64,000 nt of DNA from Panicum virgatum. Its lineage: Eukaryota; Streptophyta; Magnoliopsida; Poales; Poaceae. Position numbers and translations under genes: made by a program. The stretch covers positions 3,852,918 through 3,916,917 of the forward strand of contig NC_053142.1 of the NCBI RefSeq assembly GCF_016808335.1, given 5' to 3'. This document shows positions 21,241 through 33,250 of the stretch, in pieces; position 1 is the stretch's first letter, and each line of letters opens with the position of its first letter. Under the pieces are notes generated by a model that ran no database searches, was not told the DNA's origin, and was given only the letters and a program-made list of their open reading frames with translations.

Positions 21241-23462
21241 GAGAGCATCTTAATTGTACATGGTGGAAAAAATATAATTTTTCAGCTTAAACAATGCGAA
21301 CTAATGCAATGTTCATCAATAAAGCGGAAACATTAAGACAAATACACTTATTTTGGAATTTTAAACTCAAATATAAACAGTGAAATAACACATAAATCAT
21401 AAAGAGATTAAATTTCACTGTAAATATAAAGCTCATAAACCTTAAACTTTGCTTTATATAATTAGTGCATAAAACATCAATAAATTTAATTGCACTAAAA
21501 TGATAAGGCTCATTGATCTATAGATATAAGGCTCATCAATCTATATATTCTTTTTCATTTAACAAGCACATCTGACATTATAAATTAATTGTGCTCAAAT
21601 AACAAGACTCATTAATAGCCCAAAAATAAACTCATTATCAATGATGATTTTCCATAATTATTTTTAAATTGACCTTATAACATCAGAATTATGGAAAATA
21701 TCACTATTCATAATTGAGAAATATCTATCATAGATAAATTAAGCAATAACTTATTTGCGAAATTATAAAAAATAGATATCTCAAATATGAAATAAATACT
21801 CATGGGCATTAAATAAACATAAAGCTGGTAATAATAAGTGCAACAGTGAATAATTAAAGCCTTTAAATATTAAAAAAATTGGGCTAAAAGAACATTTAAC
21901 GGACCTAAAACGCTGAATTGGCCCAACCATCATGGTGCGCAGCTCAGCCCAATAGCGCGCCACTGGCCCAGCTCAGCCCACTTGCCGCAAACCCTAATCG
22001 CGACGCTTGATCGTGGCCGTCCGTATCGATCCAATGGCCGGGAACGAAAATTGCACACATATAAAATATTAGAGGAAACCCTAAATCTTCGTTCTTTCCT
22101 TTCTCCTTTCTCTACCGACAGCACCCATCTCAGTTCATCCCACGCGCCGCCGCCAGGGCCATGCGTGCCCAGCAGCCAGGGCCGCGCGCGCCCAGCAGCC
22201 GGCCGAGCGACTCGTGCCCCGGACCCCCTGCCTGATGCGGCTCGGCCCTGAGGCCGCCGCCGCCTGATGCGTGCGCCGCGCGCCTGCCTTGGCACGGCGC
22301 GCCGCTGCTCCTTTGATGTGTCGTGTGCGGTGGAGGGGCGCGGGCTGCCGTGTGTGCCGCTGGCGCGCGTGCTGCTGCCGCTGGTTGCCACGCTCGCGGG
22401 TCCTGAGGATCTGCCCTGCTGATGCGCCACGCGGGATGGCCGCCCATGATGGCCAGTCGCCGAGCATCCGCAGGTCTACGTGATGGCCGAGCTTCGACTC
22501 TCCGCGGCCGTGCGTGATGGTCGCGTGTGTTGAGAGATCCTTGCACCAAAGCACTGCGCGCAAGCTGCCGCAGGCCGAGCACCACTGCGGGCCCTCTCGC
22601 CGGCGTCGCATGCGACCAGGTCGCGCGCGGCTCCATCGAGGGGCTCCGCTGGGGCGCAAATCATGGCCTGGGTGGTTCGCTGTGCATCGGTGCTGGTGTG
22701 CAGAGCTCATGGCTCGCCGGCATCTAATGGCGGCCATGCATCAGGTCTCTTCAGCAGCCAGTCACGAAGACAACTCATGCCGCTACGGAGATGTAAATAA
22801 GTTTCCTCAACTCATGATGACTAGGGTCAGATTATTAGCATTTTGGGAAAATTTTCTTCATGAACTTTGCAATTCGAGGTTGTTCCCCTCCTTCTCAATG
22901 CTAACGAGTGCTTAATTTGGCAAATCAAATCTTAATTGCTTGGCGTTAGGCAAGGATTCGTGAAACTTAGGAAATTATTTGGGGAAAAACTTAGCAGCCG
23001 AAAACCCTTTGAATATTAATTGCATAGTTCCATTAAGTTAATCATGAAATAAACCTCATCATGCCTCGGTCTAAACATAAATTAGCATTGAACTTAATCA
23101 TTTGCATCTAATCCGAGACTTTTAGCGTAAACAGATCAAGATTAATCTTAAACTTGACCTAAACCGAATTAGATTAGATCTAATCTCATGATCAGAAACA
23201 TAATTAACCATGATTTAGATCTAATCATGCATTCAGTACCTTAATTAAACATCAAATAAATCTAGTTGCATGCAAAACATTACTGCATGAACTTGATTGC
23301 ATCTAAAACATGATTCAAACCTAACTATGCAATAGCATCTAATCTGCACAGCACATACATCTTAAACTGATGCATCTTAAACTGACAAAACAACAGAGGC
23401 GTAGAAAATAATGGCTCTGGATATTAGGATCATGACAGATCTAAGAAGTCTTTGATACCAAT

Positions 23463-23987
23463 TGTTAGATTTAATTATCCATGAACAGGATCTTAGCTTA
23501 GTCTAATCATGATCACTAATTACTTAATGCGGAATTAATTAGATTAATACTGACCAGAATCTTTGAATCCATGAACGCCTCTGTAGTTGTAGTAGTAGGG
23601 CTGATGTAGATGAAGTAGAGTTTAATCTTCACCAATTAGAGAGATTTGGATCTCTTGTTGATGAAGATCTTGATGTCGATGATGACCAGCAACTCCTGTC
23701 GGTGTCTGCCACGAAGTAGATGAGGAAGTCGCTCTTCCAGTCCCTCCAGTGCCCTAATTGATTGGTGTTTTGCTAATCGCGAGATTAGTTGATTAGGGTT
23801 ACAGAGGGTACCCCTCCGTCTCATATTTATAGACAGCACTGTGGGACCGGGGCCAACTTATAGATGGAAACATTAGGTGTACCTGCCAATCACGGTACAT
23901 GACTTATTTGGTATGTTATCTCTAATTTGTGGAAATTATTTGACATGCAGATCTAGGTTGTTATCATGAGATCACAAATTTCCAACA
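23463..23987 (-). repeat. 5' LTR of the gag-only copia element
   Basis: Direct repeat of 17449-17973, followed by the TCCCG duplication at 23988. The primer-binding site adjoins its inner edge on the minus strand. Confidence 0.92.
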
Positions 23988-24711
23988 TCCCGAGCTTTTC
24001 CACTTAAACCGGTCGCCCCCTCCTCATCCTCGCGCTGGCCGCTGCTGCCCATCCATGCGCCGCCGCCGGTGCCCTCGCTTCCCTGCACGCCGGCAGCCAC
24101 TGCTCCTCCCCTCCCCTCCGCAGTGGCCGCCGCCACTCCTCTCCTCGGCGCGGGCCGCCGCCGTTCCTCCCCTCGGCTCGCGCTCCCGCCGGCCGGAGCT
24201 CTCTCTCCCCGTCCCTCCCCTCCCCTCCGCAGCAGCTGCTGTCGTTCCTCCCCTGAGCGCGGGCTGCCGCCATCCCTTCCCTCGGCTCGCGCTCCTGCCG
24301 ACCGGAGCTCTCTCCCCCCCGCCGGCGGTGCGCGGGATCCGCCGGCGGCCGGCGGGTGCCGAGGGACGAGGCGGTGGAGGCGGGCTACGGCGGCGGCGCC
24401 GCGACACGCGGGATCCACCGGCGGCCGGCGCGGCCGACGGGTGTCGAGGCGGTGGAGGCGGGGCTGCACGCTGGGGCGGACGGGCTCACGCGACGCGGGG
24501 GCAGGACTGCGGGCGGATGGCGTCTGCGCCGAGCCGCCGTCTGCCGGAGCTCCTCCCTCGCGCCGTGCTCCCTCAGTGACGGCCGACACCCACAATCTCC
24601 CCCAAACAGGCCTTGTTAGCTTCTGTGAAAAACAGCTTCCTAGAGAATCAACCTGAGCTTTTCCAAGTAGAGCTTTTGGAGAAGCTCAAGCTCCCCCCAA
24701 ATAGAGCCTTA

Positions 24712-26214
24712 GTCAAAGATGGCCATCGGCTTACTGTTGATCCGGCTGAAATCAGTGTGGCAAGCCATCGGTCGATCTGGCCAGAGCTTAGTCAGCACCA
24801 GATTATGACTAAGGGCATGTTTGGTTTGATACTTTGATTCCAATATTCACATAGACAGGTTAAAAACATTGGCATGAATTTTATTATAGCATTTAATTTG
24901 GTTGGCTACTTTATTTCTAATTGCAACCAAACGAGACCTAAAATTTTAGGATGGCCTTAGTTTTGGCATGGCAAAATTTGGAATCAAACAATTAACCTGA
25001 TCCGGTGTTGGCACTCAAAAACTGGCCACATCTCTTTCTCTTTTTTTTATTGGAAAAATTCAGTTTAGATCCTCAAACTATTACAAAAATTTAAATTTCA
25101 ATCTTTAACTACGAAACTAGATAACACAGGCTATCCAACTATTGAAACCCGACAATTTTGGACCCTTATGTGGTTTTGAAGGTGGTTTTTCATTTTGTGA
25201 GAATAAAAAGTATTTAAATTTAAACTAAAAAATTCATAAGCAATTTATTTTAAATAAAAAATGTACAAAATGGGTATCAAAAGTTTTCTGAAAATATCAC
25301 CTATCTATTGGTGCGATACTTGTAAATTATTCAGCTCCATTTTTTATGTTCATAATATTTGGTTGTTTGTAGTTATGCCTATTATTGTTTGAGTAACTAA
25401 GATTTAAATAGAGCAATAATAGACAAGTTATTTTTTTAGAAAATTTTTGGTACTAGTTTCATTTTTTTATTTAAAATGAATTAATTTTGATTTTTAGATC
25501 TAATTAGATTTTTTAAATTTTTAAAAATACAAAACCACCTTCGAAACCACCATAAGGACCAAATTTGCCTGGTTTTGACAGATGGCTTATGTTATCCGGA
25601 TTTGTAGTTGAAGGTTGAAAATCGGACTTTCGCGAATACGAGGGTGTAAATCGGACTTTCCTTTTTTTATTTATTGTAATTTTTCACTTTTATCTGATGG
25701 TACTGCAAGTATCCTAGTTCTTTGAGCATTAGAGCTAAGAGGTTGTTTGTGAGGGCTTCTTCTAAAATGAAAAAAAATGTTGCTTCCTCCGTCTTCAAAT
25801 TAATTTTTACTTCAGCTTATAAAATGGCTTTACGCTATGGTGCCTCAATTTGCGTAAATAGGTAAAGCCGAAGCCGGTAAAGTTCTTCCAAACGGACTTT
25901 AAAACATGAGATGTGCTTTGCACGAGTTACAGCATGTGAGGATTGTGCTATACCAAAGATCTCAGCCAGCGGGCGACACAGCACCACCTGCCTTTTGCAC
26001 CGTGCCTAGGCGAGCGTTATACGAAAATAGCATTAATCTGTGGGTAGCTGGTTTCTATACCAATTATCCTATGTGCTGCTTTCTATTAAAACTGTATAAT
26101 TAATAAACGGATGAAGTTTGTCTTGTACACAAGAAAATCTCTTCACGTGGTGATGAGCATCCAAGCAGGCAAACGTCCAGCTGCAAATATTCAGTTTACC
26201 TATATTGTTTGTAG
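24712..26214. other. Spacer with MITE-like inverted repeats, no gene
   Basis: Contains a 650-bp foldback (about 25040-25690) and, just before it (24831-25000), a segment with partial inverted similarity (TTTGGTTTGATACTTTGATTCC versus TTTGGAATCAAACA). An ORF at 25906-26103 has no recognisable family. Confidence 0.45.
25040..25690. repeat. Foldback (MITE-like) element with arms of about 140 bp
   Basis: The left arm (about 25045-25200) contains AAACTATTACAAAAATTT, GATAACACAGGCTATC and GGTTTTGAAGGTGG. Its imperfect reverse complement is the right arm (about 25530-25690: CCACCTTCGAAACC, GATGGCTTATGTTATCC). No coding capacity. Exact ends and target duplication were not settled. Confidence 0.6.
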
Positions 26215-26388
26215 TGTAAGATAATATTGGAATGGCTTAAGCCCATAGGCTGCCGATGCATTGCATTATATAGAGCAAGTTACAAGAGGGATTGGTACAT
26301 GACCGATTAGTATAGAAGCAGGACTTTGAGTCCTAGTAGAATATAACAATAGCTATCGGAAACCAATCCTAATACATGTATGTCTACA
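26215..26388 (-). repeat. Probable 3' LTR of the decayed copia element
   Basis: Bounded by TGTAAG at 26215 and GTCTACA at 26388, directly next to the purine tract on the minus strand. The outer boundary is chosen by the TG/CA rule only, because no second LTR remains to compare. Confidence 0.5.
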
Positions 26389-26414
26389 TCCCCCCTCAAT
26401 CACAACTTGCATAA

Positions 26415-28000
26415 GTTGAGATTGGCTCTGAATTCTTGCAAATGGTTCACTGTTTGTGGTTTTGTAAACCCATCAGCAACTTGATCAGCGGATGATATGA
26501 TCCGTATATCCAACAATTTGCTCCAATTCGCTCTCTGACGAAGTGATAGTCGACTTCAATATGTTTAGTACGGGCATGAAACACTGGATTGGCTGATAAA
26601 TAAGTGGCACCAATATTATCACACCAAAGAACAACAGCTTTTGGATGTGAAATTCCCAACTCCGTGAGAAGACTTTGTACCCAAATGACTTCTGCTGTTG
26701 CATTAGCAAGAGCTTTATATTCTGCTTCAGTACTCGATCTTGATACCGTGGCTTGTTTTCTAGCACTCCACGAGATAAGATTGGAACCTAGAAAAATAGC
26801 AAAACCTCCCGTAGATTTCCTATCATCTGAGCACCCGGCCCAGTCAGCATCAGAAAAGGCACTGACCAAATTAGACCGAGATGGAACAATGCGGAGGCCA
26901 AAATCAACCGTACCACTAATATACCTCAAAATTCTTTTAACCGCGGTAAAGTGAACGGATGTGGGAGAGTGAAGATACTGACAAACTTTGTTGACCGCAA
27001 AAGCAATATCAGGACGAGTAAGTGTCAAGTATTGGAGACCACCAACAAGACTGCGGTATTTTGTAGCTGTATTGTTGTCCAAAGGATCACCAATATTTTT
27101 AGTGAGTTTCTCTGAAACAGCCATCGGTGTAGAAACAGCTTTACAATCTGTGAGACCAGCACAAGAGATCAAATCACGAGCATATTTGGACTGAGTGAGT
27201 AACAGGTCATGTTTATTGGCTGACACTTCAATGCCTAAAAAATAGTGTAGAGAGCCAAGATCTTTAAGTGCAAAATCATCACGTAGATCCAGTAGCAGTG
27301 CATCTGTTGCTTGCGGAATAGAACTGACTACAATTATATCATCCACATATACCAAGAAGTATATAATAATGCCACCTTTTTTAAAGAAAAATAGAGAAGT
27401 GTCAGCTTTTGATGCTTGAAAATCAAGATCTTGAAGCTTATTGCTCAACCGAGAATACCATACTCGAGGAGCCTGTTTCAATCCATACAGAGATTTATCA
27501 AGCTTGCAAACATAGCCGGGAAATTGTGAATCTTCATAGCCAGGTGGTTGTTTCATGTAAACATCCTCCTCCAGAACACAATGTAAAAATGCATTCTGAA
27601 CATCTAGCTGCCGTATAGTCCACTGATTTGAAACAGCCAATGACAACACAAGTCTAATGGTAGCCGCTTTGACAACTGGACTAAAAGTATCTTCATAGTC
27701 CAAACCATATCATTGTTTAAATCCTTTAGCAACCAAACGTGCCTTGTAACGATCAATTCTACCATCGGCCTTGCGCTTAACTTTATAAACCCACTTACAG
27801 TCAATAATATTCTGATCGGAAGTTGGAGACACAAGATGCCACGTCTGATTTTTGATAAGAGCCTGAAACTCAGTATCCATTGCCGCTTTCCAATATGGAG
27901 AAACAAGAGCCTCGTCTAAGGACCATGGTTCTTTAACTTCACTCAACAATCCATAGCGAATAGTACCATCAGTATATTGCTTGGGCTGATGAATGTTATC
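26415..28000 (-). pseudogene. Copia reverse transcriptase and RNase H
   Basis: Reads from KWVYKVKRKADGRIDRYKA, through the RT palm with [10 protein letters not shown] (catalytic YVDD), to RNase [34 protein letters not shown], and [20 protein letters not shown] at 27710-27712 replaces the usual Arg between GFKQ and [14 protein letters not shown]. The frame shifts again near 26500, so the final GFTKPQ tail is read in another frame. Domains are otherwise well preserved. Confidence 0.88.
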
Positions 28001-29285
28001 CTGCAACCGTGTTCTCGTACGTTGACGGATAGGAGCATGCAGTGGCCTCGGTGGACCTGGAGGTGGTGGCCGAATACGACGCCTCGAGGAGCCAGAAGTA
28101 GAGGTAGGACCTGGTGGGGCAGAACATCCAGGTGAAGCAGGGGGCGGCGTAGAGGATTCCTGCAAATTAGGAGTAGCCGCCGGCGAGTCGACGGGATCCA
28201 CTGCCGGCTCCGGGACAGACGGTGGCACCGCAGCATGTGCAAGCAAATCAGCAGGAGCCACATGTTTTGCAGGAGTGCTGAGCAGATCAACGCTAGGATC
28301 GGAGTCCGCAGGCGGCAGAGCAGCTCTGGTGTCAGTATTGCTGTCGCCTTGCTCAAACAAGACAGGTCCTCCATTAGAGTTAGGGAACACATGAAAATGC
28401 AGCGAACTTGTACCAGAATCGGAAGCTGTAGCTTGCTGACACTCCGAGGAAGCATCTGGGCTATGATCAGCACACGACAAAGAAGGCTCAAGTGAAGCGT
28501 TAGCCATAGGGTAAATACTATTATTCATATCCCCAAAAGAATTGAGCAGGCTAGGTGGTAATAGAAGAATCTCAGATTTAAGACGAGAGCCCGCATTAGG
28601 ATGAAGATTAGAAAAAGGGAAAATACTCTCATCAAATACCACATCACGAGAGATATAAACATAGCCAGTGGAGATGTCTAAGCACTTGTATCCTTTATGA
28701 AGATTACTGTAGCCAAGAAAAGCACATTGTTTGGAGCGAAACTGAAGTTTGTGTTTATTATAAGGACGAAGATTCGGCCAACAAACGCAGCCAAAAACGC
28801 GAAGAAAAGAATAGTTTGGTTTGTCATGGAAGAGACGATACAAAGGTGTAGAAAAATCAATAACTCGACTAGGAGTTCGATTGATGAGGTATGTGGCTGC
28901 CAAAAAAGCTTCATCCCAAAATTTTAAAGGCATAGAAGCTTGTGCTAAAAGAGATAGCCCAACTTCAACAATATGCCTATGTTTTCTTTCAGCCTAGCTA
29001 TTTTGCTAATGAGCATGAGGACAAGAGACATGATGAATGATGCCAATCTTTTGGAAAAAGGAAATTAGTTTTTGATATTCACCGCCCCAATCAGTTTGCA
29101 TAGTAATAATCTTTCGATTAAACAGACGCTCAACATGTTGTTGGAAATTTAGGAAAACTTGAAAAACTTCAGATCGATTTCGGAGAAGATATATCCATGT
29201 AAACTTACTAAAATCATCAATAAAGCTTACATAGTACTGATACTGACCAACTGATTGAGGACAAGGACCCCACACATCCGAAAAA
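28001..29285 (-). pseudogene. Copia integrase (core to C-terminal region)
   Basis: The core has DDFSKFTWIYLLRNRSEV and TDWGGEY, then the downstream segment INRTPSRVIDFSTPLYRLF and FGCVCWPNLRPYNKHKL. Two TAG stops (29006-29008 and 28994-28996) fall in the conserved segment between HAH and AERKHRHIVE. A Pro/Ser-rich linker (about 28030-28500) separates it from reverse transcriptase. Confidence 0.85.
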
Positions 29286-30058
29286 AATTAAATCTAATGG
29301 GTAAGAAGACACACTAGTGGATTTCGGATAAGGCAACTGATGACTCTTAGCTTGTTGACATGCATCATAAACGGCTGGACTAGATTCACGGCTGAAAGAT
29401 AAATTATTGTCTCTAATGACTCGATCAACAATGATAGAAGAGGGATGCCCCAAACGATGATGCCACAGGGAGATAGAAGGCTTGACTACATGATAAGTTT
29501 GAGCAGTGGAGGATGGTAGAGGATATAGGCCATCTTGACATCTACCTTGAAGAAGAAGGTTCTTCGTGTGCAGATCCTTCACACAAAAAAAGGTCGGATG
29601 AAACTCAAGAAACACATCATTATCAGTGGTGAATTTTTGGACTAAAACAAGGTTCTTTAGAGCTGAGGGCACATGAAGGATATTGTTAAAAGAAAAATCT
29701 CGCTTGGAGGTACAAATAATAGATTTACCAATGTGACTAATGCTCATACCTTTACCATCCGTAGCAAGGATCTGATCACCACCATGATAGCGTTCCCGAG
29801 TAGTAAGTTTGTCCAATTCACTTGTTATATGATCAGTAGATCCTGAGTCCATATACCAGTTAGAATCAATGCCATAGGAAGGCACAGCAGATGACACTGA
29901 TTTTTTAGTACTGGAAACAGGTTGACGTGCACCACCAACACCATTGCTTGGAGGAACATACTTCCTATTAAAACGATACCAGCAATTATGAACTGTATGC
30001 CCTGTACGTTCACAAAGTTGACACAAAGGAGCCTCATCTTGATCATCAAAGATACGAT
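29217..30058 (-). pseudogene. Copia gag zinc knuckle, protease and pre-integrase domain
   Basis: Starts near the zinc knuckle CQLCERTGHTVHNC (Cx2Cx4Hx4C). Next come the aspartic protease active site in WYMDSGSTDHIT and the gag-pre-integrase motif LWHHRLGHPSS. A run of seven A at 29281-29287 causes a one-base frameshift into the integrase frame. At the upstream end the frame is broken by the solo LTR; rejoining across 30058/33151 gives an in-frame SSSNRIFDDQ. Confidence 0.85.
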
Positions 30059-33000
30059 TGTGAGAACCGCCCAATTTGATACTATTTTAAACAAACCGCC
30101 GGTTATTATCATCCAGATGAGAGTTAACACGTGCTTACCGGAGAGCGTGCCACGTGTTATCCCACATCTAGAGACCCGAATAACCGACACGTCATTCATC
30201 CAAAATAATATCAAATCCGGTAGTCCCGGTATGTGCTCCAACATACGCCCAGAATCAGCATATGCACATACCGTTTACAATCGAATACATCGCCAAGAAT
30301 CCACAAAGAGCAGTTTTATAAGACCAGAGGTCACAACTTAATATTACAAATTCAACATAGGTGGGTTTGAAACTGCCCTTACAAGCCTTGGGCTCACGAA
30401 AGTCATATTAAACAGAAACTTAAAGTTTATTATATTTACATGCTCTCACGAAGCTCGATTACGATAAAGACTTACTAAAGTAATGACGCCTTGCTCAAGG
30501 ACATCATTACAGCCACCACGACCTACTCTTCCCCCGCGTTTGGATCAGCAGGGTAGAAGTGGCCGAACACCACTTCTGGCTCACCTGCAACTAGGTTTAG
30601 AAAGCAACCTGAGTACAAAAGGTACTCGCAAGACTTACGCGATTAAATATACAAGGATCATGCAATGGCTCGAGTAAAAGCTTTAAGGTTAAGTAACTAT
30701 TGCATATGCATTAGCTCCCTACACTATCACCTATCAGAACTAATTAATCTTGCCCAACCCCAAACACTTTTAGTTGATTAAGAGAGAGTAACATAATCTA
30801 TAACTCATCATAGCTGTAACCTGAACCATTCACATCATAAACGAAATTCTATGAGGAATTCATGGGATAAAGAGCTTGCTCATAACCGAGAGCGCGGCAA
30901 TTCGAATTGATTATAACCTTGCAAGGGTATACTACTTTACCCACACGACGCGAGGACCATGCGACTCACCCAACCGGCCAGAGTTGGATAAGGGGATACT
31001 CGCGTCAACCGTTCCCAACAAGGCTCGATCATTGAACCTCACACCTAGCTTACGAGTAGAGACTTAGTTCCACTAGGGACATCTCTAAACTTTCCTACAC
31101 AAAAGTCCACCTGGGGACACACTAAGCCTCTCTGCATAGCCCGTAGCCACGTAGCTAGGACTGCACATCAATGATCAAGTCAAAGATGGTAATTGGCTCA
31201 TCCATACCATTATATTGGATATGTGGTAGCACGAAAAGGTGCTCAAAACTGACATCATCCACTAGGTCCTTAATCGATCCAAGCAGACTATGCCCATGTG
31301 ATTCCATTCTCTAGGCCCTACCATTCCGCTCGAATCTCGATACTACCAAACTCTTAACAACCCAACCGAACCAGTGCGATCATGGATAAATGGTAAATGT
31401 GATCCTCCAAACCATTCATGTCTAGCGAGCAATAGAAGTATTCTAAGCAGGGCTAAGCATCTAGTCAAGTTAAATAATTAACTAACTAACTAGTGCCAAG
31501 AATAAGGATAACAAATCAAGGAAGGTTTATGCATAAAGATAGGTATAACAATGCAATACATACATACTATATATACATAGCCCACAATACCCAAGTGGAA
31601 TAGCTAAACTAAAACAGATTAGATAGGTGCAAGGAATATGCTTAGCTGCTTGCCTCGGTTAGCTTCAGACTCGACCACGAACGGGACTCCAGGCTCAGGC
31701 TCAATGGACTCGGCGGGCTCTACGGGTTCGTTCTCCGACGGTTCGGTCACTAAAATGCATGAATGCGATGCAAGAATTAAGAAATGAACTTAATGACAAG
31801 CATAAATCATGGAAATAAATGAGCATGAAGAGAACAATACAAGGAACTCACGAAAATTGGTTTTTTTGCAACAAAAGCATTTTCTTATAAATAATCATAA
31901 ACATATTAGTTTTCAGCCACTCTAAACAAGGTAAATAGAAAAGGCATGCAAACTTAACTAAACAAATCCAAGAAAATTATCATAGAACCTAGGCATGAAA
32001 ACAAAGCTAACAAAACTAGATTTACTATTTGCTCACTTTCCAGCAAAAAGTTCTATATTAAACCATTTTCAGAACATGCATAAGAAAACAAGCTAAAACT
32101 TTGATTAACGGCAAGGAAGCATGTGAACAAGTTGCACCACTGAAAACTACACCTCACAAGAAGTCTAACAAAATTTGGTTTGGCATTTTTCCAGAAGTAC
32201 ACAAATAACTAAGCATTAAACTCACTTTTGCAAGATAAAACTATAGATAAATCTATAGCTAGGTAACATGCAAAACAATATTTTTTTCTAAGTAGATTTA
32301 AGCTAGAGGAATCCAACAAAATAAGTTTCACAATTTTTGGAGCTATACACGAATTTCTACACATTTTGCAAGATTGTAGGAATATAAAACCTAAGAAAAC
32401 CCTAGCAAAATGCTAGGTGCACCCGGGTCTGGCCAGCCCAGAGGCCGACTGGACGGGCCCACTGGCCAGCGGCCCACCCAGGCCGGGTCAAGGCGAGACC
32501 GGCCTTGACCGCGGCGTGGGCGCGACCACGGCATCGCGCGCGTCGCACGGTGCGCGCGCACGCGCGTGCGCGGCGACGGCGAGCGTTGGCGGCGCGACGA
32601 GGCGGGGCCAGAGCAGGGAAGGGGAGGTGCGCACGGTGATGCGGAGGTGGCGGCGAGCCTCACCGGCGGTGACGCAGGCGAGGAGCAGCGACGGACGGGC
32701 GGCGCGACGGACAGGGGCGGCGGCGCGACGAGGGCGCTCGTCGGCAGCCCTGCAGGGAAGGAGAGGGGGCCGGGTTAGGGGCGAAATCCGAGGATGACAA
32801 CACGAGGAAGCTCCCCATGCGAGGAATCGAGGCGGCGCTCACCAGAGATGGCGAATCGCGGCGGCGGGTGGCGAGCAGAGCTTGCGGCGGCGGCAATGGA
32901 GAAGAGGGAGGGCTAGGGTTTGAGAGGGGGAGCCGTGGAGAATGAGGCCACGGCGTCGTCGTGGGGGGGGATAAGGGCGAGCGGAAGACGCGCGTGACAC

Positions 33001-33150
33001 GGAAGCCGGGGATGGCCGGCGCGTGGCCCGGGGTTGACCGGCGGCGGCGACGCGCGGAGGAAAACAGAGAGAGGAGGAGAGGGAGAGGCTGACGGGTGGG
33101 CCCGGCGTGAGATTTTTATTTTCTTTCTTTTTTTCCCTTGGGCTGTGACA
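30059..33150 (-). mobile_element. Solo LTR of a large-LTR (gypsy-like) retrotransposon, 3.1 kb
   Basis: Ends TGTGAGAACC...GGCTGTGACA are flanked by ACGAT on both sides (30054-30058 and 33151-33155). Removing the insert and one copy of ACGAT restores an in-frame copia gag reading. No internal coding region, primer site or polypurine tract is inside, so it fits a solo LTR produced by recombination between two LTRs. On its own sense strand (minus) it runs TGTCACAGCCC to TTCTCACA. A GC-rich segment (32400-33060) gives many spurious open frames. Confidence 0.75.
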
Positions 33151-33250
33151 ACGATTGCTGCTGCTCTTGTTGGATCCTCGACCAGATCCGATTTGGCCAC
33201 GACCTGGACCACGAGCACAGCCACGAGCAGAATTACAAGTACGAGGAACA

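Larger units (their letters stand above)
17449..23987 (-). mobile_element. Non-autonomous Ty1-copia LTR element (gag only), 6.5 kb
   Basis: LTRs at 17449-17973 and 23463-23987 (525 bp each, TGTTAG...CCAACA) are almost identical, and the target duplication TCCCG is perfect (17444-17448 and 23988-23992). The element reads on the minus strand: next to the right LTR is ATTGGTATCAAAGAC (primer site) and next to the left LTR is CAAGTGGGAGAA (polypurine tract), the usual copia arrangement. The only coding remnant found is a gag frame at 20398-21072. No protease, integrase or reverse transcriptase was seen in the 5.5-kb interior. A GC-rich block at 22130-22740 in the leader looks unlike the rest. Near-identical LTRs imply a fairly recent insertion. 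Confidence 0.9.
17293..24708. mobile_element. PIF/Harbinger-like non-autonomous element split by a copia insertion
   Basis: Ends are GGCCCTGTTTG (17293) and CAAATAGAGCC (24708), imperfect inverted repeats flanked by TTA on both sides (17290-17292, 24709-24711), as expected for PIF/Harbinger or Tourist elements. Subterminal AGCTTCT/AGCTTTT words recur in both arms. Without the nested copia element and its duplicated TCCCG the element is about 872 bp. The right arm (24000-24560) is very GC-rich, with several overlapping low-complexity frames and no domain I recognise; it could be captured genic DNA. No transposase is encoded. Confidence 0.65.
26215..33250 (-). mobile_element. Decayed Ty1-copia retrotransposon, 5'-truncated, split by a solo LTR
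   Basis: On the minus strand the order is a Gly/Arg-rich gag tail (33250-33151), zinc knuckle, protease, integrase, reverse transcriptase and RNase H (30058-26415), a polypurine tract (GAGGGGGGA, near 26397) and a short 3' LTR. Protease-integrase-RT order is diagnostic of copia. The 5' LTR and most of gag are missing; the left-behind gag tail abuts a LINE RNase H-like segment at about 33250. A solo LTR interrupts it at 30059-33150. Several stops and at least two frameshifts make it inactive. Confidence 0.85.

Noticed and set aside
22130..22737. Several overlapping 130-200 aa ORFs
   Set aside because: All frames of one GC-rich island stay open; compositional artefact inside the copia element.
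24004..24656. Long GC-rich ORFs on both strands
   Set aside because: Low-complexity Pro/Arg/Ala sequence in all frames with no domain.
32391..33060. GC-rich ORFs inside the solo LTR
   Set aside because: Part of a retrotransposon LTR; open on both strands by composition.
30061..33157. Reading the solo LTR duplication as a 7-mer ACGATTG
   Set aside because: The 5-mer ACGAT with TGT...ACA ends explains the same bases and fits LTR integration; the extra TG belongs to the LTR.
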